A stretch of DNA of 34,911 nt from an uncultured Caryophanales bacterium (GTDB lineage: Bacteria; Bacillota_I; Bacilli_A; RF39; UBA660). Of this stretch, positions 7,081 through 15,155 are shown piece by piece. Under the pieces are notes generated by a model. That model made no database searches, was not told the origin of the DNA, and was given only the letters and a program-made list of their open reading frames with translations. The stretch is from contig CAMNHK010000015.1 of NCBI GenBank assembly GCA_946539445.1, forward strand, positions 1 through 34,911, in the 5' to 3' direction. Position 1 is the first letter of the stretch. Each line of letters starts with the position of its first letter. A program made the position numbers and the translations under genes.

Positions 7081-8649
7081 CTTTATAAAACTCCCCACTC
7101 CATCTTCTGGACTTTCCTCATCCTTCAACATTTCGTCTAAAGGATTGGTGGGATCTTCTTTGGGAAAATTACGAATTCCATCAATATCAGAGAAACGTTC
7201 AGAAACACGTTTATTAGTCGGATGAACTTTTGAAGAATAATTCTGACAAATAGAATCCAAATAATCCATTCTACGCATCATAGAAAGCCAACGTTCTGGA
7301 ATATTCTCTTTTCCATAAATAGTACCTGCCATACTTCCAGTAACTGCACCTACCGTATCGGTATCATTTCCTAAGTTTACAGCTTTTAAAACTGCTTCCT
7401 CATAACTAGAAGTAGTTAAAACAGACCACAAACTAGCTTCTAATGTACTCACTACATACCCAGAAGATGAAATGGTATCATCTTTCTCGATATCCTTAAT
7501 ACTTCCATTTAAAATACGGTGATACTGGCGAATAACTTCTGGTGAATAATGATCCGCATAATCATTTTGACTTAAATCCGCCAAGGCCTCTTCTTTATTC
7601 TTTCCTTTCAATAAAGAAAGCATATAATCACAATAAATTTGGCAACCTAACTTACTAATATCATGTCCATGCGTTAAAGAAGAATATTGCCCTACTAATT
7701 CAAAGATTTGATCACGGCTACAATTGTGTTCAAAAACATAATATACAATTGGTAACATTCGCATCAAAGATCCATTTCCATTACTTCTTTCATCCTTTTT
7801 TCCACATTGTAATGCCGGTGTATTATGAAGATAAGAAGATAAAGCAATGCGAGTTGTATTTCCAATATCAAATAATTTACCAGTAGCTGTATATTCAGAT
7901 TTTCCAGCCCATCGACAATAAGCTTTCATAATTTCATCATAATCAATGACTCCATTACATTTTGCCATAGCGTCCATTGTCGCAATCGTCATAGAAGTAT
8001 CATCACTCCAAGTCCCCTCTGGCACTTTATGACTTCCATATCCTACCATATCTTTTACAGGTGCTACTTTACGAGTAACACGATTCGTAAACTCTACCGG
8101 AACTCCTAAAGCATCGGCTACTGCAAAACCATAAACACCATTTTGAACCATTTTAGTAAAATCATTTTCTTTCATAGAAGGGTCCTCCACTTCTTGAATT
8201 CTCTTTTGAAAAACAACTCGATACTTTTCATCTTGAGAATTTTCCATTATTTCTCTTAATTTTTGATAGAATTCATCTGTTTTGTTTTCTTGATAAATAA
8301 AACTAAGCATACTATACACAGAAAAATTCATTTTCGCAAGTTCTAATAGTTTTTCTAAATAAATAGAATTCTTTGTTTTCTTATATAAATCTTTATAAAT
8401 AGTAGCCTTTTGAAAAGGTTCTAAAGAAACCATCGTATCTTCTGTAAATATCTCTTCTGCTGGATAACACTTTAAAGAAGGGATATAAGGGAAATACACA
8501 TTCACTCCAAGTAAACAATACTTAATAATTCTTTTTTCTACTTCTCGTCTTTCCGTCTCATCCAATTCATCCAACCATTCTAAAGGAAATAATAAATCGG
8601 GTCTTTTTTGATTCATACTATCGAGAATTTCTTGATAATGAGTACTCAT
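7078..8649 (-). CDS. ADP-ribosylglycohydrolase, probable immunity protein of the adjacent ART toxin
   Basis: This 523-residue protein has an ADP-ribosylglycohydrolase (ARH/DraG) domain from about residue 165 to 465. The two-metal site motifs are clear: GTWSDDTSM (212-220), SLTHGHDIS (324-332) and NLGNDTDTVGAVTG (425-438). NGSLMRMLPI lies between them. The family removes ADP-ribose from arginine and other residues. The start overlaps the toxin's stop codon as TAATG, which implies translational coupling. That position is where toxin immunity genes sit, and the toxin's ART motif is of the arginine-modifying R-S-ExE class, so the enzyme probably reverses or blocks self-intoxication. In the type VI pair Tre1-Tri1 the immunity protein is also an ADP-ribosylglycohydrolase. 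Residues 1-165 are an extra helical region that I do not recognise. Immunity function is inference; the fold is clear. Confidence 0.88.
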   Translation of the reverse strand: MSTHYQEILDSMNQKRPDLLFPLEWLDELDETERREVEKRIIKYCLLGVNVYFPYIPSLKCYPAEEIFTEDTMVSLEPFQKATIYKDLYKKTKNSIYLEKLLELAKMNFSVYSMLSFIYQENKTDEFYQKLREIMENSQDEKYRVVFQKRIQEVEDPSMKENDFTKMVQNGVYGFAVADALGVPVEFTNRVTRKVAPVKDMVGYGSHKVPEGTWSDDTSMTIATMDAMAKCNGVIDYDEIMKAYCRWAGKSEYTATGKLFDIGNTTRIALSSYLHNTPALQCGKKDERSNGNGSLMRMLPIVYYVFEHNCSRDQIFELVGQYSSLTHGHDISKLGCQIYCDYMLSLLKGKNKEEALADLSQNDYADHYSPEVIRQYHRILNGSIKDIEKDDTISSSGYVVSTLEASLWSVLTTSSYEEAVLKAVNLGNDTDTVGAVTGSMAGTIYGKENIPERWLSMMRRMDYLDSICQNYSSKVHPTNKRVSERFSDIDGIRNFPKEDPTNPLDEMLKDEESPEDGVGSFIK

Positions 8650-11600
8650 TATAACACCTCCTTAACTTTTTTCAAAAACATATCAAATATAACAGATTTC
8701 ATAGCTTCATCAACAGAAGGATCAAATCCTTGCATTTCACAATATTCACAAATATCAGAAATATCCACTTCTACAGTATCCAAAATTTCCATAGTAGCTG
8801 GATTTGTTCGAGCTAAGGTTATGGTATCCACTGTACCATAATAAGCAATTTCAGGTAATTCCTGACTCTTAAATAATTGACCAAAGCATTGATCGGCTTG
8901 TTTATCCATAGGATATAAGAACTTAATATTAGAGATTTCAACACCTGTTGCAGGATCAATAGCTTCACAGCAAGCTTGGGCATATTTTGCCGATAAATCT
9001 TCCCATAATTTAACAGTTTTAAAAGGCGTTGAATTTCCATCCCAATTGGAATAAGCAGATTCAATAAAGTAAGTACCACCTATAGAAGAATTAGAAATCG
9101 TTGTAAAATGCTGATCCATCAACTCATGAGTTTCTCCACTAAAGCCACTCCAAATAACTGGTTCCTTTCCTGCATCAATCGAAGCTTGAACTTTCTTGGA
9201 CATTGGTTCTTCCATCAACTCACCAAATTTTTTCCAATTCGCTCCAGCACCTAATCCACTATCCACAAAATCTTTTCCTAAAATACAATCGGATAATTCT
9301 TTTATTTCAGCATCACTCATACCAAATCGATTTTTGAATATTTGAAGTTCATCCAAAGAAGCAGCTGCAATTTGTTCTCGCAATTCCTTATCTTCATTGA
9401 TAATAGCATGCATGATAGCGGCGCTTTTTTCTGGTGGAATACCAGAATCTCCTAAATTTAAAAATTCATAATATTTGGCTCCATGATAACCAGCGGAACC
9501 ACCAACTTCATCCAAATGTTTGGCAAAAGCTGCAGCCACCAACTCACTGCCACCCGGATCTTGTATATGATCTTTGGCATATTGAAATAAATCACTAGCC
9601 TCTTTGAAAGAAGGAGCCCCTAGATAAGCAGGTCCTTGTTTGGATACAGCACTAGGAATATCATCCCCCATAAGTTCCTTTTGAAGATCCGCTGGTAAAT
9701 TAGAATAATTTCCCCGATCTTTCGTAAGAATCTTTGGAGAAATTGCATTTGGATCCAAATCGGAAGCTTTGATAATATTCGCAGGCACCCCATCGGCTGT
9801 CTTATGATAATCATAAGGAAGACTATATCCTTTTGGAACGCCATACTGACCACCATAATTTGAATCTTTTGTAAGATAAACCCCATTCTTAGCTTCCCAA
9901 GCAGCAGCTTGAGAAGAATAACGAGCAAACTTATCATCCACATTAGAACGGAATATTTCTCCAGCCTTCACTGCATCAAAAGTTGGATCCGTTTCACATA
10001 TAACATACCACTTTCCACCAGAACTTTGAACATCCACATATCGATATTTTGTATTAGCTCCAATAAGAATTTCCTCTTCACTTGGAATTCCACCAAAACG
10101 ACTCATGTCCAAAGCCGGAGTTCCTTCCCGATTCTTCAAAACATATACAATATTTTTAGAAGAAACAGGATCACTAAACTTCGTAGCCGATGTACTAAAA
10201 AATCCTTCGGTTTCAAATCCACCTTGATTTAAAACCGCTTTGCGAAAACTATCAAAATTAGAAGCAGCAGAAGGATCGATTCCAAAAATAGTAGCGGCAC
10301 TTTTTGTATCAATTCCACGATAAGTAACCATATTACTAGCCATTGGATTATCACGCATCAATTGATCAATTTCCAAAATTGCTTTGTGATTAATATCAAC
10401 CAATTCGCTAAGAGTATAGCAACCTCCTGCCGAATCTAAGAACTCAGTCATATTCATATTATCGGTATTAAAATACAATCCATGAGAACGAACATTTCCA
10501 GAAAGCTGATCCCTCATAATTGGATCCGAATAATCAAATAAATTATCACGAATGAATCCATTCATTGTTTTATAAGAGGTTGGTAATCCATTTTCAGTAA
10601 CATAAGAAGTGACAAATACTCTTTGCGAATTCGTAGCGTTATGAAATGCCACTTCCGAATGAACTTTATTGGACTCTAAAAATTGCTTATAATCCGACCA
10701 TTCAAAATAAGAATGTCCGGCACTATCTTGTACCATTTGAAAGCTAGGAGTACTATTTCCTGGTTTCATCATTCCATACTTATCTGCATTTAAATCATAT
10801 GGTTTGCCTCCTGGGAAAGAAGTATTGGCAGCAGCCTTTGTTCCATCCGAAGAAAACAAACTCTTAGCAGACAAATCATCCGCCGCCCATTTAGCCAAAT
10901 CATTAGCAGCATTCTTAGTAGCAGAATTCACTGCCTCATCACTAGCATGTTTTGCCATATCATCAAAAGTATTAGTAGGTTTTAATAAAGGTTCCCCATC
11001 AAATCCAAGTTTTTGTTGAGAAGCTTTAATCTCAGCATCCGTCATTGGTTTATAAGAAGAACTACTAGAATCAGCAGCGGCTTTTATATTGCCGTCAGAC
11101 TCAAAAATATGCTTTGCTCCTCCACTTCCATCAAATCCAAGTTTTTGTTGAGAAGCCAAAATCTCAGCATCCGTCATAGGTTTGTAAGAAGAACCAGCAG
11201 CGGTTTTTATGGAACCATCGGCATTCAATCCAAGTTTCTGTTGAGAAGCCGCAATTTCAGCATCCGTCATAGGTTTGTAAGAACTACTAGAATCAGCAGC
11301 TTTTAAAAGTCTTCTAGCTCCAACATATTCCCCAAATCCAGAAGCAATTCCTCCAATGGCAGCTTGAGTAGCAACACCACCCCAAGCACCATTCGCAGCA
11401 AAAGCAGACTTATAATTATCCACAATACTATCTTTACCATAATCTTTATAAATCATAGACAAGGCCGGTTGAACAAATCCCTCTAAACCGGAATCTACCG
11501 TATCCAAAAAAACGCGAGACCCGACACCAGTTTCGGCACCTTTAAAAATACCCTTAGCAATTTTTCCACCAATTTTATCTCCAAATCCCCCAAACTGATT

Positions 11601-12524
11601 AATCTTAGCTCCTAAGAACCATTGAGCGCCTTCCCAAGCACCACTGGCAGCACCATATAAAAGGCCTTTTTCGGTAGTAGCCCCATCCGCCCAAGCATTT
11701 TGGGTAGACTTTGAAAATCCCATTACGCCTGCCGTCATTCCTAAATTAGCCGCACTAACAGATCCTGCCGCTCCAATACCTCCGGCAGCCATTCCACCAG
11801 TTAATACCGTAAGACCAATAACTCCCGCTGTATAACCAAGCCCTTTTCCAATCGAGCGAACTTTATCATAATTGTAAGCGTTATCACGTAAATAGCGTCC
11901 TGCACTAGTATTGGCATAAAAAGAATCGAAAGCACTTTCAACCCTTTTTTCAGATACTTTTGCTCGAGTACGATCCCATAGTTCTTTGGTTGTATCCGTT
12001 CCATGAATGAAATCATACCCTTTCGTAAATACCGTCTTAAAAATACTAGAAGCTAAAATAACCAAGTCTGCTCCCGTTTCTGCAAATTCTCCTAGTCCCT
12101 CTGCCAAACCAAGTCCAGCTACCGCAAGACCAGAAAGAAAGCCACGAGCTACCAATCCAACTTTATATTCATCACTAATATATCCACTGATAGGAGACAA
12201 ATCCAAACGCTTATATTCCAATCGATCTAAACTACTTAAGAAAGCATTAATCTCTTCTTGATCCCCATCATAAGCTAAAATTTGTACTTGTTTTCCCCGA
12301 ATAAAATCAGACAATCCTGTTACATAATTCTTACATTGATCTACATAACCACCAAAAGTGTCACTAGATAATCCACCGACATATTCATTAAAACCTCTTG
12401 CAGATACAATTTGACTGGCTGCCGAATTCAAACCAGAAGATAAAGAAGAAAGTTCTCCCGAAAGAGCATTTAAACTCGATAATGTTGCATTAACAACATC
12501 TCCATTATAATGGATAGAAGCCAT
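8649..12524 (-). CDS. LXG-like type VII toxin with ADP-ribosyltransferase and CD38-like domains
   Basis: This 1291-residue multidomain protein has no signal peptide. Residues 1-110 form a Ser/Leu-rich helical module resembling LXG/WXG targeting domains. Residues 120-400 are Gly/Ala-rich and hydrophobic (pretoxin-like). Residues 414-512 carry three copies of YKPMTDAEI-x-ASQQKLG. An ADP-ribosyltransferase domain follows (about 640-860): Arg in VTYRGID (R736), STS in GFFSTSATKF (777-779) and ExE in PSEEEILIG (E816, E818). This R-S-E set is that of arginine-modifying toxins. The C-terminal region has IWSGF (W1125), KLWEDLSAKYAQACC (about 1175-1190) and FGQLFKSQELP (E1222), which align by eye with CD38/ADP-ribosyl cyclase, a NAD-consuming fold. 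It follows helical and DUF4176-like partner genes and overlaps the glycohydrolase gene. The ART assignment is strong and the CD38-like one tentative. Confidence 0.85.
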   Translation of the reverse strand: MASIHYNGDVVNATLSSLNALSGELSSLSSGLNSAASQIVSARGFNEYVGGLSSDTFGGYVDQCKNYVTGLSDFIRGKQVQILAYDGDQEEINAFLSSLDRLEYKRLDLSPISGYISDEYKVGLVARGFLSGLAVAGLGLAEGLGEFAETGADLVILASSIFKTVFTKGYDFIHGTDTTKELWDRTRAKVSEKRVESAFDSFYANTSAGRYLRDNAYNYDKVRSIGKGLGYTAGVIGLTVLTGGMAAGGIGAAGSVSAANLGMTAGVMGFSKSTQNAWADGATTEKGLLYGAASGAWEGAQWFLGAKINQFGGFGDKIGGKIAKGIFKGAETGVGSRVFLDTVDSGLEGFVQPALSMIYKDYGKDSIVDNYKSAFAANGAWGGVATQAAIGGIASGFGEYVGARRLLKAADSSSSYKPMTDAEIAASQQKLGLNADGSIKTAAGSSYKPMTDAEILASQQKLGFDGSGGAKHIFESDGNIKAAADSSSSSYKPMTDAEIKASQQKLGFDGEPLLKPTNTFDDMAKHASDEAVNSATKNAANDLAKWAADDLSAKSLFSSDGTKAAANTSFPGGKPYDLNADKYGMMKPGNSTPSFQMVQDSAGHSYFEWSDYKQFLESNKVHSEVAFHNATNSQRVFVTSYVTENGLPTSYKTMNGFIRDNLFDYSDPIMRDQLSGNVRSHGLYFNTDNMNMTEFLDSAGGCYTLSELVDINHKAILEIDQLMRDNPMASNMVTYRGIDTKSAATIFGIDPSAASNFDSFRKAVLNQGGFETEGFFSTSATKFSDPVSSKNIVYVLKNREGTPALDMSRFGGIPSEEEILIGANTKYRYVDVQSSGGKWYVICETDPTFDAVKAGEIFRSNVDDKFARYSSQAAAWEAKNGVYLTKDSNYGGQYGVPKGYSLPYDYHKTADGVPANIIKASDLDPNAISPKILTKDRGNYSNLPADLQKELMGDDIPSAVSKQGPAYLGAPSFKEASDLFQYAKDHIQDPGGSELVAAAFAKHLDEVGGSAGYHGAKYYEFLNLGDSGIPPEKSAAIMHAIINEDKELREQIAAASLDELQIFKNRFGMSDAEIKELSDCILGKDFVDSGLGAGANWKKFGELMEEPMSKKVQASIDAGKEPVIWSGFSGETHELMDQHFTTISNSSIGGTYFIESAYSNWDGNSTPFKTVKLWEDLSAKYAQACCEAIDPATGVEISNIKFLYPMDKQADQCFGQLFKSQELPEIAYYGTVDTITLARTNPATMEILDTVEVDISDICEYCEMQGFDPSVDEAMKSVIFDMFLKKVKEVL
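11002..11284 (-). repeat. Three imperfect repeats inside the toxin linker
   Basis: Three copies of about 58 bases start near 11002, 11134 and 11227. Each encodes SYKPMTDAEI-x-ASQQKLG-(F/L). Copies are separated by Ser/Ala/Gly-rich spacers of unequal length. They lie between the hydrophobic pretoxin region and the ADP-ribosyltransferase domain. Confidence 0.85.
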
Positions 12525-12793
12525 TAAGACTTAGATATCTCACTTTCATCTAAAGCATCCATAAATTTCATTCCTTCTTCATCTATATATCCAGTAAATA
12601 ATACTTTTTCTATCTGCTCACGATTAAATAATAAATTTTTATCACTACTTAAAACACCAATCGGATAAGCACATCCAAGATAATCCCAAACATCCTTGCT
12701 TCCCTCTTCTACGATGTTATAACCAATAACCACTACTCCTTGAGTAGCCCCTTTCAATAATACAACACTACCAACTGGCAAAAACTTATGCAT
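12524..12793 (-). CDS. DUF4176-like protein, type VII secretion-associated
   Basis: The 89-residue protein from ATG 12793 (MHKFLPVGSVVLLKG) matches the pattern of DUF4176: an LPVGSVVLLKGAT start, a DVWDYLGCAYPIGVLSS middle, and FNREQIEKVLFTGYIDEEG near the end. DUF4176 genes occur next to LXG toxin genes in type VII secretion loci of Bacillota. The short form is preferred because an AAGGGG site is suitably placed. An ATG 16 codons upstream (12841) would overlap the preceding gene by 44 bases. The gene's last bases touch the toxin start (12524). Its likely role is as an accessory or chaperone-like partner needed for export of the toxin, which is inference from context. Confidence 0.78.
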   Translation of the reverse strand: MHKFLPVGSVVLLKGATQGVVVIGYNIVEEGSKDVWDYLGCAYPIGVLSSDKNLLFNREQIEKVLFTGYIDEEGMKFMDALDESEISKS

Positions 12794-12797
12794 ACAT

Positions 12798-13178
12798 TCA
12801 ACCCCTTTTATTACTATAGTAGAGTGCCATATTTTGATCATTTATATAGGCCTCTTGATTCAAGCGCTCTTGAATCTGATTATAGGCCGCTTCTGCACTC
12901 GCTAATACTTGATTGGCAATATTTACAATCTCATTTTGAACACTAACGATGTTATTAGAACACTCATCACTTACTCCTTGAATCGTCATTCCATCAATAC
13001 ATAGTGCATTAGCATCTACAACAGCCGTAATAGAACTCAACTTAGAAGCAAAAGAATTTAAAAAACTAGCTTCTGAAATAGCAGCACTACACCCACTAGC
13101 AATAGTACCAATATCTAAGTATTCACTGGCAGACGCAGCAGAAACATACCTTCCAACATAAGGAGATAACAATCCCAT
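12798..13178 (-). CDS. Small helical LXG-associated (WXG100-like) partner protein
   Basis: This 126-residue, almost entirely helical, Ser/Ala-rich protein has no signal peptide. It carries YVSAASASEYLDIGTIASG near the start and two long helices (residues about 35-60 and 75-120), the second ending in AEAAYNQIQERLNQEAY. Size, helical hairpin pattern and position first in an operon with a DUF4176 protein and an LXG-like toxin fit the small alpha-helical partners (Lap/EsxA-like) that bind the N-terminus of LXG toxins. No canonical WxG motif is present. The Shine-Dalgarno is weak (GGAAGTG). A strong promoter (13229-13257) precedes it, so it heads the toxin operon. Confidence 0.72.
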   Translation of the reverse strand: MGLLSPYVGRYVSAASASEYLDIGTIASGCSAAISEASFLNSFASKLSSITAVVDANALCIDGMTIQGVSDECSNNIVSVQNEIVNIANQVLASAEAAYNQIQERLNQEAYINDQNMALYYSNKRG

Positions 13179-13228
13179 AAGTTACACTTCCATTCTACGT
13201 TCTATTTCATAGTATCCCTATCATAATA

Positions 13229-13257
13229 AGTATAAAAAAAAAGAAAGGATAAGTCAA
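13229..13257 (-). promoter_or_regulatory. Promoter of the toxin operon
   Basis: Minus-strand -35 TTGACT (13252-13257), 17-base T-rich spacer and -10 TATACT (13229-13234). It is one of the best sigma-A matches in the window and lies about 50 bases before the first gene of the LXG-like operon. Confidence 0.8.
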
Positions 13258-13289
13258 TGAAAAGACCTTTCCGAAACACAATCTTTACA

Positions 13290-13316
13290 AAAAAAAGAAG
13301 AGTCAAAACTCTTCTC
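13290..13316 (-). terminator. Terminator of the DUF5305-like gene
   Basis: Minus-strand AGAAGAGT-TTTG-ACTCTTCT (13296-13315) followed by eight T, directly at the stop codon. It isolates the toxin operon from upstream transcription. Confidence 0.88.
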
Positions 13317-14578
13317 TAAAAATCAGATTCTTTTAAAACAAATTTATATAATTTTTCATCATCTTCTACAATAAATTCACTTTTAACATCATTAATACGA
13401 GAATAAATAATTGGTTTTTCCAAAGTATCTCTAGCATCCAAAATATCATTAAAACTCTCTACTTTAATAATCTTCTTTTCAACATTCGATTCATAGCCAT
13501 CTCTTGCGATAACAATTAAGCGATCATATTCCCGTAATATATTAGTTAAAGCCGTTTGATATTTATTACGATTCGTAGTAACTTTCAAAACTAAACGAGT
13601 AGTCTTAAATAATAAAATTAAAGAAATAATGATAAAACAAGTTGCGATAATAGCACACCAAGTATTATAAGAATTCCAAGTATCACTCTCAATCGAAACA
13701 GAACGATTTAAGTTCTCCGTTACATCCTTTGTAATACCAAAAGTAGAATCTCCAAGAGGAACAATTAAAGAAGCAACGGCTCTTGTTTCTGTAGGTTCAT
13801 CTAAATATAAAATAACCTCTAAAGTACTAGCAGAATCAACCGCATAGCGTTCTTTATAATCTAACACCGTTTTATTATATCGAGCAAACTCTACCGCAAC
13901 ATTTTCTTTGATTTGAATCACATTACTAGTATTGGAAATATCTGTTCTACCTACCAATTCTTCTTCATTACGATATAATACTTTCGTAGAATCGGTCTTA
14001 TCCGCAATCTTTGTAATAGCTAAAACATGATAAGCCAAATCATATTCAATATCCGTTGAAAAATCAACTTTATATTCTAAATCAGCCCGAATGGTATCTA
14101 CTAAAGAAGAAAGATATTCCATTCCTTCTTGAAGACACCCCGTTCCATAATATTCACTATCCGTTAAGCACACTTGGTAAGAAGCACTTCCAACCTCGTT
14201 ATAAGAAACCGTTTCTTTATTTCCAAAATTCAAAGCTTCTAAAATCAAGAAACAAGCTCCTCCAAAAAAGGCCAAGATTAAAACAATCATAGCAGCAACT
14301 CTTGCTTCAAAACTAAAATATAACTTTCGACTAAGTTTATGAGGCTTTTCTTCTACAGCAGAATCATTCAAATGATTTGCTTCTTGAAAAACTTCATGAT
14401 TTTCGTCAAAAGAATTTTTATCTACGTTAACAACCTCAGGAGTAGGAACAAGTGAAATAGTCTGATCTTCTTCCTCTTTCTTATGAAAATCTTGAATATT
14501 CTTTTCTAAATCTTCCATAGTAACGAAGTTAAACTTATCTACTGCATTTCCCTTTTTATCCACGCTATCACTCACCAT
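13316..14578 (-). CDS. DUF5305-like two-pass membrane protein (420 aa)
   Basis: A charged cytosolic N-terminal tail of about 90 residues precedes a membrane segment (MIVLILAFFGGACFLIL, about 93-110). An extracellular beta-rich domain of about 200 residues follows, then a second membrane segment (WCAIIATCFIIISLILLF) and a C-terminal cytosolic domain of about 85 residues. The extracellular part has SYQVCLTDSEYYGTGCLQEG with two cysteines about 13 apart, and YLSSLVDTIRADLEYKV, a pattern I associate with DUF5305 proteins, whose function is not known. The gene has its own extended -10 promoter and terminator. It lies between trmD's operon and the toxin operon. A link to secretion is possible, but nothing in the sequence proves it. 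Confidence 0.75.
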   Translation of the reverse strand: MVSDSVDKKGNAVDKFNFVTMEDLEKNIQDFHKKEEEDQTISLVPTPEVVNVDKNSFDENHEVFQEANHLNDSAVEEKPHKLSRKLYFSFEARVAAMIVLILAFFGGACFLILEALNFGNKETVSYNEVGSASYQVCLTDSEYYGTGCLQEGMEYLSSLVDTIRADLEYKVDFSTDIEYDLAYHVLAITKIADKTDSTKVLYRNEEELVGRTDISNTSNVIQIKENVAVEFARYNKTVLDYKERYAVDSASTLEVILYLDEPTETRAVASLIVPLGDSTFGITKDVTENLNRSVSIESDTWNSYNTWCAIIATCFIIISLILLFKTTRLVLKVTTNRNKYQTALTNILREYDRLIVIARDGYESNVEKKIIKVESFNDILDARDTLEKPIIYSRINDVKSEFIVEDDEKLYKFVLKESDF

Positions 14579-14625
14579 TCTAATAGAATCTTTAACACTT
14601 ACCCTATTTTATTATATTCAAAGTA

Positions 14626-14631
14626 AGTATA
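14626..14631 (-). promoter_or_regulatory. Extended -10 of the DUF5305-like gene
   Basis: TGTTATACT on the minus strand, about 48 bases before the start codon and about 40 bases after the preceding terminator. No convincing -35. Confidence 0.45.
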
Positions 14632-14666
14632 ACATATTTCTACAAGAAAAAAAATAGCCTTTTCAA

Positions 14667-14696
14667 AAAAAAGAAAAACTCCAAAAGTTTTTCTTT
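14667..14696 (-). terminator. Terminator of the trmD operon
   Basis: Minus-strand AAGAAAAACT-TTTGG-AGTTTTTCTT (14671-14695), a 10-bp stem followed by T residues, directly after the last gene of the rimM-trmD unit. Confidence 0.87.
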
Positions 14697-15146
14697 CTAC
14701 TTACTTCTTTTTCCAGAATGGAAGGAATTCTCATAACTTCTTTGAATTTCCATCAAACGAATTTTTGCCTCTCGTTGTAAAGCAACTAATTGTTTAGACA
14801 TAACTTCCAGTTCTTTTTGTTTCAAAAACTTACGATACTTATTCTTAATTTCCAAACGAAACTTTTCAATTTGATTTAAAGCTTCTCGGTAATTATCTCC
14901 ACTATCATCATCATCTACCAATAATTCCGTCAAAATTGCTATCAAACGATTATACTTTTTAAATACTTGTTTACAAACAAGAGGATGTGCTAGTTCTTTA
15001 TTCACAACTTTTACTTGGCGAATTTCGCTTCCTCCAATTTGAAACGAACGATTTCGAGAAGACATTAAGAACCCATCCATATCAATCATCTCAGTTTTAT
15101 CAATGATAGTTCCTCTATTGGCATTTTTATTAGAAACTGAATACAT
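14697..15146 (-). CDS. Unknown basic helical protein downstream of trmD (149 aa)
   Basis: I place the start at ATG 15146 (MYSVSNKN), which has AGGTG eight bases upstream; a GTG three codons earlier (15155) abuts the trmD stop and is less likely. The N-terminal 60 residues are beta/loop-like (TEMIDMDGFLMSSRNRSF). The rest is helical and Lys/Arg-rich, with an acidic VDDDDSG break and a coiled-coil-like end (FLKQKELEVMSKQLVALQRE). There is no membrane segment or signal peptide. I do not recognise the family. Being last in the RNA-modification operon, it may act in RNA or ribosome biology; that is only context. Confidence 0.7.
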   Translation of the reverse strand: MYSVSNKNANRGTIIDKTEMIDMDGFLMSSRNRSFQIGGSEIRQVKVVNKELAHPLVCKQVFKKYNRLIAILTELLVDDDDSGDNYREALNQIEKFRLEIKNKYRKFLKQKELEVMSKQLVALQREAKIRLMEIQRSYENSFHSGKRSK

Positions 15147-15155
15147 TTTCTTCAC

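Noticed and set aside
11002..11284. Repeat cluster considered as CRISPR or mobile-element repeats
   Set aside because: The three units are in frame inside the toxin, encode a protein repeat, and have unequal in-frame spacers.
8649..12524. Other-frame open stretches on both strands within the toxin gene
   Set aside because: None has a ribosome binding site or recognisable protein, and all are contained in the long coherent toxin frame.
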